From Clostridia bacterium (GTDB taxonomy: Bacteria > Bacillota > Clostridia > Oscillospirales > CAG-272), in the NCBI GenBank assembly GCA_900763885.1, contig CAAFLY010000131.1:1-7346 (forward strand): a stretch of DNA of 7,346 bases. Reading direction: 5' to 3'. Positions 6,001 to 7,346 of this stretch are shown in pieces. Position 1 is the first letter of the stretch. The number at the start of each line of letters is the position of its first letter. Made by a program: the position numbers and the translations under genes. The notes beneath the pieces are model-generated. The model was not told the origin of the DNA. It made no database searches and worked only from the letters and a program-made list of their open reading frames with translations.

Positions 6001-7054
6001 CGGAGTCGTACGCACCGCCGCCCTTGCCGAACACACGCATCGTGAGGATCTGTGCGTCCGGAGCGGCGCCCTGTGCCTTCACGGAGTCCAGAGCGGAAAC
6101 GTAGCCGCCTTTGCCGTCCGGGATGTACGCGTTTGCCGCGGCGATACCCGCGACGTGCGCGCCGTGTTCATCGGTCTGTTTGTGCTGCACGTCGAGGTTC
6201 CTGTCGATATAGTTGAAGTTGAAGGGTTCCTTTTCATTGCGGTAGAGATCCGCCGCGGTCAGCCCCGCGTACTTATCAGACGCGTTGAGCTTATCGAGAA
6301 CGGAGGCGATCTCGTCCACGTCGAGGAGATCGAGCGCGTCAACGTCGTATCCGCCCTCACGCAGAGAGTGGAGGAAGGCGTCGTTGTCGAAGCTCTGGTG
6401 ATCGGTATCGATACCGGTGTCGATGATGGCAACGCGGGAGCCTGCGCCGGTGTAGCCTTCCGCGTATGCCGTAAACGTGCCGGTCATGATGCCGGAGGTA
6501 GCGGTATTGGGATCCGCCTTCTCGTTGGTATCCACGACCATAGGCTCATAACGGGTCTCCAGAACGACTTCCTGGACGCCCGGGATCTTTTCGATTGCGG
6601 CTACGTCGCCGTATGCCACGTTTGCGGAGATGAGGTTGGCAGCGAGGGTGAGGTTCCAGACAACGTCCAGATCGTGCCCGCCGAGGACTTCACGGGAGAT
6701 CTTTGCGGCGAGGTCGTCCTGCTTTGCGGCAAGAGACGCGCGGTACTGGCTGGCAGCCCGGTTTTCCGCGATGTTTTCCGTGGGGTACTTAGCGGTAGTG
6801 GCGTCGCCCTTCAGAATGATGGAAACACGCACCATTTCATCTGCGGCCGGTTCGTCCTCCGCGCCATCATCGGTGATCTTGTCGCCCAGCGCCACGGAAA
6901 CCGCGTCGTTGTCAACCTTTTCCACGATGAGCTCTGTCTCTTTGGTTTTGGCACCGTCAGAGGTGTTCGCGGCACCCATTGGCGCTACCATGCCAAGAGC
7001 CATCACAGCGGCGAGGAACCAGGACAGAATACGCTTTGTGAATTGCTTCTTCAT
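65..7054 (-). CDS. Secreted, SLH-anchored multidomain subtilisin-family (S8) serine protease, 2329 aa
   Basis: This is a cell-surface serine endopeptidase of the S8 family, closest in layout to lactocepin/C5a-peptidase-type cell-envelope proteases. The full triad is visible: Asp212 in IIDTGID, His297 in HGAHVAGI and Ser648 in GTSMAAP, with oxyanion Asn407 in SAGNSG. A signal peptide and I9-like propeptide precede the catalytic domain. A PA domain, Fn3-like domains with an inserted dockerin-like pair, propeller-like repeats with an inserted Big_2 domain, a cohesin-like domain, a Cys/His knot and three SLH repeats follow. The ATG is well fixed: AGAAAGGAC lies 6 nt upstream, and the same frame meets a TAA at 7079-7081 with no ATG, GTG or TTG between. 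The frame is intact to its TAA. At 2329 residues it is longer than lactocepin-type enzymes (about 1900). Only seven cysteines were counted, three of them in the Cys/His knot. Role inferred: degradation of extracellular proteins or processing of surface proteins at the wall. The exact substrate cannot be told. Confidence 0.95.
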   Translation of the reverse strand: MKKQFTKRILSWFLAAVMALGMVAPMGAANTSDGAKTKETELIVEKVDNDAVSVALGDKITDDGAEDEPAADEMVRVSIILKGDATTAKYPTENIAENRAASQYRASLAAKQDDLAAKISREVLGGHDLDVVWNLTLAANLISANVAYGDVAAIEKIPGVQEVVLETRYEPMVVDTNEKADPNTATSGIMTGTFTAYAEGYTGAGSRVAIIDTGIDTDHQSFDNDAFLHSLREGGYDVDALDLLDVDEIASVLDKLNASDKYAGLTAADLYRNEKEPFNFNYIDRNLDVQHKQTDEHGAHVAGIAAANAYIPDGKGGYVSALDSVKAQGAAPDAQILTMRVFGKGGGAYDSDYMAAIEDAVLLGCDAVNLSLGSGNPGFSKSSSEVYAKIMDDLQNSGTVVTMSAGNSGHWAENAHPVGYLYAEDVSMQMDGSPGSFDNSFAVASADNIGFTGAYLTVDGKNVFYTETAYKNAPITSIGGDHEYVYVDGNGTDADFAAVADKLVGKIAVCNRGEINFYEKAENAVKYGAIATIVANNQPGTLNMDLSKYTKTAPVISITQADGAILKGAAASSETIGGNTVYFGTMTVGSEVGSTLVSDHVTMSSFSSWGVPGSLTLKPEITAPGGSIYSVNGAIAGGKAYETMSGTSMAAPQIAGITALMAQYIRDKELVAKTGLDQRTLIQSLLMSTAAPIFDYDEEDGYYYPVLQQGAGHVDVGAAIKAESYILVDESATDSAADGKVKAELGDDPAKTGKYTVKFSVNNISGAEMNYVLAANLFTQTPTQGPINADNDMGLYMYTSTTPLSADVEWLVDGVVAEAPDYELLDMDFDGNGVINDDDADAMLDYVVGNRTSLNDEKNADLDLDGEITSYDVYLFLQRLSAGAFTVPANGSVEIVANLSLSEEDRNALDFLYPNGAYVEGFIYVKSLTSEDGEIGVTHSIPLLGFYGDWSEPSMYEHGQRITYITGEDPYTPYLGSIHTNTLGINYAWDDTGTYFYTGNPLLVDFYNAQIATRYLPERNAINSADTIALWRTTLIRNAAKAQLTVTDAAGNKLLDKNVGNNVASAFYYTNGGKWENTTFPLNLNVNPAGLKLSEGDTFTLKLSAATEYSVAQDGSVDWDSLGDGASMEYSFTVDNTAPDLKKVTLEEDLTNGDLSMNVTASDNQYIAGVILTNGSGSKVFSLSAYDEDAKPGDTTVFQLPLDGVNGNKFMIQVIDYAYNTSTYIVRKQIGEKPEVPQALVYYYDFYIDMETYSYGYKGELHSLAFDKDGLTSLENATVYADMENTFDETALAMEDVDGILVTSFSDGTLYALRTVDPLDGALIADLGEENYFTDFAYAGDTLYGVRDGKLYTVNIFDGAIASAFADDTNVYTTIAGLDDAVYATTVSGDDEVTVWKLVAGKDAEKVTTLTLAAKVVPLSMDFYGSDLYVLGIKKGTYSNTYSLHKLDLTAGTAAKVNTDSRYQDELYCLVFPDQNGDESWTIPGDDTYATSLEIDQASPLKLIRGGSEQLTVTVMPWILDDKTADWTTDDESVAVVNANGKVTGVGIGTTTITATSKDGKVSDSIAVEVFYPDVTFEGALQDAEGAPILFKWDAAKEDTWEKVDDLPTSVSAVAASQKKLFVMNFEPNSVPMISVLDRDTHEVLEQNAGIADDAAYWDMAYSAIGSGRAGDAEGNVFEDNLLGVYGYYVITGGTTPSTRVYNFQRNLNSLGASFFITIANAGMTTYEDSDTGLTYDAERFLLLDDTCNVWSLLYFYDDAEKAFFIAVDNIYETRLKSSYFNMFESGEFVHFLASMVADDNYETSHIVYISTYNENEADTSRIYRVNLTDGSTALLGDVGEGVWPAALYSAVETPASTGTTSIRRAPMQTAKNESAAAFDKIASEEMGSTDLVKYLTDKAAKIYQGDSKASVKTAADDLYADNMAEVAARGKYTGSLNGFMGYAFPNSSVVVDKTSKKNVILNLTAKDEDGRDVASHNGKSVVTYDPATLKLVSVNSIAAHYAYNDEDGVITFAYADLATIAAGEPVATFVFERIRGKDAGLKIDYKEVNNQKIGVSEDITEICQHERTIIKNAVPATPFRPGYTGDKYCAICGKLLARGQYVPILIGPAYPSNPKEDTPKVDDKPVEPKPSVEPDTEEPTTPVVTEKVLPFVDVLKEHWFYEDVLYVYENGLMNGVSDTEFAPNETLTRAMVVTILSRMSGEEIAETAESAFSDVAVGMWYSNAIAWAASKNIVNGFEDGTFQPDAPVTRAQLVTILYRYARYMGMDVSTLSDLAQFTDAAAVPAYALEAMQWAVGSNLISGNGLLIDASANATRAQVAAIIHRFLTK
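71..610 (-). other. Three SLH cell-wall-binding repeats (residues about 2149-2328)
   Basis: Three S-layer homology repeats close the protein: the first starts at PFVDVLKEHWFYEDV with LTRAMV (Thr2189, Arg2190), the second at AFSDVAVGMWYSNAI with VTRAQL (Thr2250, Arg2251), and the third at QFTDAAAVPAYALEA with ATRAQV (Thr2315, Arg2316). SLH trimers bind pyruvylated secondary cell-wall polymers. The TRAE consensus is changed to TRAM/TRAQ/TRAQ, but the Thr-Arg pair is kept in all. The third repeat is the most diverged near its start. The placement at the extreme C-terminus makes the enzyme wall-bound through non-covalent contacts, not sortase-linked; no LPxTG is present. Confidence 0.93.
611..724 (-). 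other. Pro/Glu/Thr/Lys-rich linker (residues about 2111-2148)
   Basis: This stretch is dominated by Pro, Glu, Asp, Lys, Val and Thr (YPSNPKEDTPKVDDKPVEPK and on to TTPVVTEK) with no hydrophobic core. It is a typical extended, disordered spacer of a wall-anchored protein and probably lifts the catalytic part away from the wall. Confidence 0.85.
743..877 (-). other. Cys/His zinc-ribbon-like knot (residues about 2060-2104)
   Basis: Cys2064-x-His2066 is followed 24 residues later by Cys2090-x2-Cys2093, then GKLLARGQYVP. Between them are KNAVPATPFRPGYTGDKY. Similar 'C-x-H ... G-x-x-G-x-x-x-C-x-x-C-G' knots recur in surface proteins of gut Clostridia, often next to linkers or sorting regions. Four ligands spaced like this would suit one zinc ion. 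Three of the seven cysteines counted in the protein lie in this short segment. Function is unknown; stabilising the hinge before the wall anchor is a guess. Confidence 0.65.
869..1243 (-). other. Cohesin-like domain (residues about 1938-2062)
   Basis: The stretch has the cohesin pattern: a first strand pair (VVVDKTSKKNVILNLTAKD), then VTYDPATLKLVSVNS, a turn, then DGVITFAYADLATIAAGEP and VATFVFERI. The YDPxxLKLVSV and GxITFAYAD...ATFVF parts resemble type I/II cohesins and related carbohydrate-binding sandwich folds. It could bind a dockerin from another protein, or its own, or serve only as a spacer. Remote similarity to CBM-type sandwiches cannot be excluded without a profile search. Confidence 0.6.
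1505..3337 (-). other. Beta-propeller-like repeats interrupted by a Big_2 domain (residues about 1240-1850)
   Basis: Several short repeats have a strand ending in LYxL/LYGV/VYAT/LYVL followed by a second strand with T/D-rich turns, for example GTLYALRTVDPLDGALI, DTLYGVRDGKLYTVNI, AVYATTVSGDDEVTVWKL and DLYVLGIKKGTYSNTYSL. After a Big_2 domain (about 1491-1570) the pattern resumes with KKLFVMNFEP, RFLLLDDTCNVWSLLYFY and HIVYISTYNE followed by RIYRVNLTDGSTALLGDV. Roughly four units lie on each side. This fits one propeller split by an insert, or two small ones. Propellers usually bind protein or sugar ligands. The fold call is inferred from repeat pattern only. Confidence 0.55.
2345..2584 (-). 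other. Big_2 (bacterial Ig-like group 2) domain (residues about 1491-1570)
   Basis: The segment opens with LEIDQASPLKLIRGGSEQLT, continues with W-T-T-D-D-E-S-V-A-V-V, and closes with GKVTGVGIGTTTITATS then VEVF. The order 'strand, GGSEQLTVTV, W.SDDESVA.V...GKVTGV..GTTTITATS.DGK' is the classic Big_2 signature found in adhesins such as intimin and in many surface proteins of Clostridia. It is a clear assignment. Its role here is probably structural. Confidence 0.9.
3371..4057 (-). other. Two further beta-sandwich (Fn3/Ig-like) domains (residues about 1000-1228)
   Basis: Residues about 1000-1138 and 1139-1228 are strand-rich, with alternating hydrophobic residues. The second begins VDNTAPDLKKVTLEE and contains VTASDNQYIAGVILTN and FMIQVIDYAYNTSTYIV. 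The DNTAPD start and the D-N-x-Y/A-G-V core are typical of Ig/Fn3-like domains in bacterial surface proteins and in the spacer region of lactocepin-like proteases. They probably act as rigid spacers or assist substrate binding. Family names are not certain. Confidence 0.6.
4211..4831 (-). other. Fn3-like domain (lactocepin A/C5a-peptidase type) split by a dockerin insert (residues about 742-948)
   Basis: The first half (GKYTVKFSVNNISGAEMNYV) and second half (FTVPANGSVEIVANLSLS, then PNGAYVEGFIYVKS and IPLLGFYGDW) match the pattern of the Fn3-like domain that follows the catalytic domain in C5a peptidase and lactocepins. The YPNGxxVEGF and PxxGFYGDW signatures are clear. The two halves are separated by an acidic stretch containing the dockerin-like module, so this beta-sandwich appears to have accepted an insertion in a surface loop. 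Confidence 0.75.
4415..4579 (-). other. Dockerin type I-like pair of calcium-binding loops (residues about 826-880)
   Basis: Two EF-hand-like loops of the dockerin kind are visible, each followed by a short helix. The first has Asp828, Asp830, Asn832, Gly833, Ile835, Asn836 and Asp839. The second has Asp861, Asp863, Asp865, Gly866, Ile868, Thr869 and Asp872, followed by VYLFLQRL. Spacing follows the DxDxDGxIxxxD pattern. Dockerins bind calcium and dock onto cohesin domains. Here the module is in mid-chain instead of at an end, which is unusual for cellulosomal dockerins. Whether it binds a cohesin or only stabilises the fold is unknown. Confidence 0.82.
4901..6445 (-). other. S8 catalytic domain with inserted PA domain (residues about 204-718)
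   Basis: The catalytic residues occur in the order typical of subtilases: Asp212 (codon 6419-6421), His297 (6164-6166), Asn407 (5834-5836) and Ser648 (5111-5113). Between Asn407 and Ser648, about residues 455-585 form a protease-associated (PA) domain, recognisable from VGKIAVCNRGEINFYEKAEN followed by YGAIATIVANN and VISITQADG. PA domains in this family help control substrate access. The Asp-to-His spacing is 85 residues, against roughly 30 in small subtilisins, because of an acidic and helical insert around 228-275. All catalytic residues are present, so an active enzyme is expected. Confidence 0.92.
6539..6835 (-). other. Inhibitor I9-like propeptide (residues about 74-172)
   Basis: This segment reads like the alpha/beta propeptide of S8 proteases: a first strand (VRVSIILKG), a long helix rich in Ala, Lys and Asp (about 95-122), a second strand region around VVWNLTLAANLISANV, then a helix-turn-strand around VAAIEKIPGVQEVVLE. 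Propeptides of this family act as folding chaperones and temporary inhibitors and are removed on maturation. The position directly before the catalytic domain fits. The assignment rests on pattern and order, not on an alignment. Confidence 0.75.
6968..7054 (-). other. Sec signal peptide (residues 1-29)
   Basis: The N-terminus has a basic start (KKQFTKR), a hydrophobic core from about residue 9 to 24 (ILSWFLAAVMALGMVA), and a small-residue end at GAA, followed by a polar stretch beginning NTSDG. Cleavage by signal peptidase I is most likely after Ala29. There is no lipobox cysteine, so a lipoprotein is ruled out. The following region, about 31-73, is acidic and low in complexity. Confidence 0.9.
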
Positions 7055-7060
7055 GGGATA

Positions 7061-7069
7061 GTCCTTTCT
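7061..7069 (-). promoter_or_regulatory. Ribosome binding site of the protease gene
   Basis: AGAAAGGAC on the minus strand ends 6 nt before the ATG at 7052-7054. The AAAGGA core is a good match to the anti-Shine-Dalgarno sequence at normal spacing, and it supports this start together with the in-frame TAA a few codons upstream. Confidence 0.88.
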
Positions 7070-7116
7070 CAGGTGATATTATAAACATACGATGCGGTGA
7101 ATATTTATCCATGCGT

Positions 7117-7153
7117 GATCCGCTGCCGGCAGCCGATCCGCGCACAGGTGCGC
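7117..7153 (-). promoter_or_regulatory. Two adjacent hairpins in the 5' leader
   Basis: In the expected leader RNA, GCGCACCTGTGCGC (7140-7153) can form a 5-bp stem with a 4-nt loop. One nucleotide later, a 22-nt near-perfect inverted repeat (7117-7138, one mismatch) can form a GC-rich stem. Neither is followed by a U-run, so these are not terminators. They could protect the 5' end of a long mRNA, or, at the DNA level, be a regulator binding site just downstream of the transcription start. No known riboswitch was recognised. Confidence 0.5.
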
Positions 7154-7175
7154 CCCATCCTATTTTTACCCTTTT

Positions 7176-7205
7176 ATTATACGCATAATATGCCCTCTCT
7201 GTCAA
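7176..7205 (-). promoter_or_regulatory. Sigma-A-type promoter of the protease gene
   Basis: On the minus strand a perfect TTGACA (-35, at 7200-7205) and a perfect TATAAT (-10, at 7176-7181) are separated by 18 bp. The start of transcription should fall near 7168-7169, which gives a leader of about 114 nt. Both hexamers match the housekeeping consensus fully, so strong basal transcription is expected. The spacer holds an 11-bp palindrome (GCATAATATGC, 7183-7193) that could be an operator. Confidence 0.87.
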
Positions 7206-7346
7206 GAGGATTTCACCAGTTTTTCACATTTTTTTCAAAAAAATACGGGGCAGCGGCAGGCGGAAAAACCCTCCTTTTTGGGGGTATATGCGCGACAGCC
7301 GCCGCGCTCCGGCAAATTGAATAAAAACCCGTTTTGGGAATGGCAT
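7206..7346. other. Non-coding upstream region
   Basis: No credible gene lies here on either strand. Next to the promoter it is AT-rich, with minus-strand A-tracts centred near 7232, 7222 and 7212 and a T7-C-A7 palindrome at 7229-7243. Further out it becomes GC-rich (7247-7315). A weak hairpin with a U-run on the minus strand (7264-7285; CCC paired with GGG, then TTTTT) could be the remnant of an upstream gene's terminator, but the stem is very short. Confidence 0.6.

Noticed and set aside
7078..7083. A second TATAAT on the minus strand close to the gene start
   Set aside because: No -35-like hexamer lies at 16-18 bp, the TG of an extended -10 is off by one base, and the resulting leader would be only about 16 nt. 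The 7176-7205 promoter is far better.
5609..7084. A 491-codon open frame on the plus strand
   Set aside because: Same antisense register and same cause as the longer one. It starts with GTG inside the S8 domain and runs through the gene start into the leader. No domain is recognisable.
6957..7205. An 82-codon minus-strand frame overlapping the gene start
   Set aside because: It would start at the promoter's -35 element, upstream of the expected transcript start, and lies out of frame with the signal peptide. No family features are visible.
7264..7285. A possible terminator for an upstream gene on the minus strand
   Set aside because: Only three or four base pairs support the stem before the run of five T, which is too weak for a confident call.
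7097..7324. A 75-codon plus-strand frame across the upstream region
   Set aside because: It runs through the promoter and the leader hairpins, has no convincing ribosome binding site, and its composition looks like translated non-coding DNA.

Overview
The window holds one complete gene that fills almost all of it, read on the minus strand. It is a 2329-residue secreted, multidomain subtilisin-family (S8) serine protease that carries surface-layer homology (SLH) domains at its C-terminus. The gene has its own signals: a consensus sigma-A-type promoter, a leader of about 114 nt with two adjacent hairpins, a ribosome binding site, and a hairpin terminator just after the stop codon. It therefore looks like a single-gene transcription unit. 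No other gene, RNA gene, mobile element or CRISPR array could be supported.

The likely host is a Gram-positive-type anaerobe of the Clostridia, perhaps a gut lineage of the Oscillospiraceae/Ruminococcaceae kind. This is inferred from the Sec signal peptide, the lactocepin/C5a-peptidase-like protease core, the dockerin- and cohesin-like modules, the SLH anchor, the AGGA-type ribosome binding site and the TTGACA/TATAAT promoter. The coding sequence is fairly GC-rich with strong codon bias, while the promoter region is AT-rich. The species cannot be fixed from this sequence.

Layout from the right end, in the direction of transcription. Positions 7206-7346 are non-coding and AT-rich close to the promoter, with T/A tracts in helical phase. 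The promoter lies at 7176-7205, the leader with hairpins at about 7055-7169, and the gene at 7054-65. In protein order the gene encodes: signal peptide (1-29); inhibitor-I9-like propeptide (about 74-172); S8 catalytic domain with Asp212, His297, Asn407 and Ser648 and an inserted PA domain (about 204-718); an Fn3-like domain interrupted by a two-loop dockerin-like module (about 742-948); two more beta-sandwich domains (about 1000-1228); beta-propeller-like repeats interrupted by a Big_2 Ig-like domain (about 1240-1850); a helical linker; a cohesin-like domain (about 1938-2062); a small Cys/His zinc-ribbon-like knot (2064-2093); a Pro/Glu/Thr linker; and three SLH repeats (about 2149-2328). The terminator is at 16-49.

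The protein is probably exported by Sec, matured by removal of the propeptide, and held on the cell wall by its SLH repeats. There it could degrade extracellular proteins for peptide nutrition or process other surface proteins. The most unusual aspect is the nesting of domains within domains, and the presence of both a dockerin-like and a cohesin-like module in one wall-bound protease, which raises the possibility of a protease-based surface assembly. That idea is inference; no partner gene is present here.
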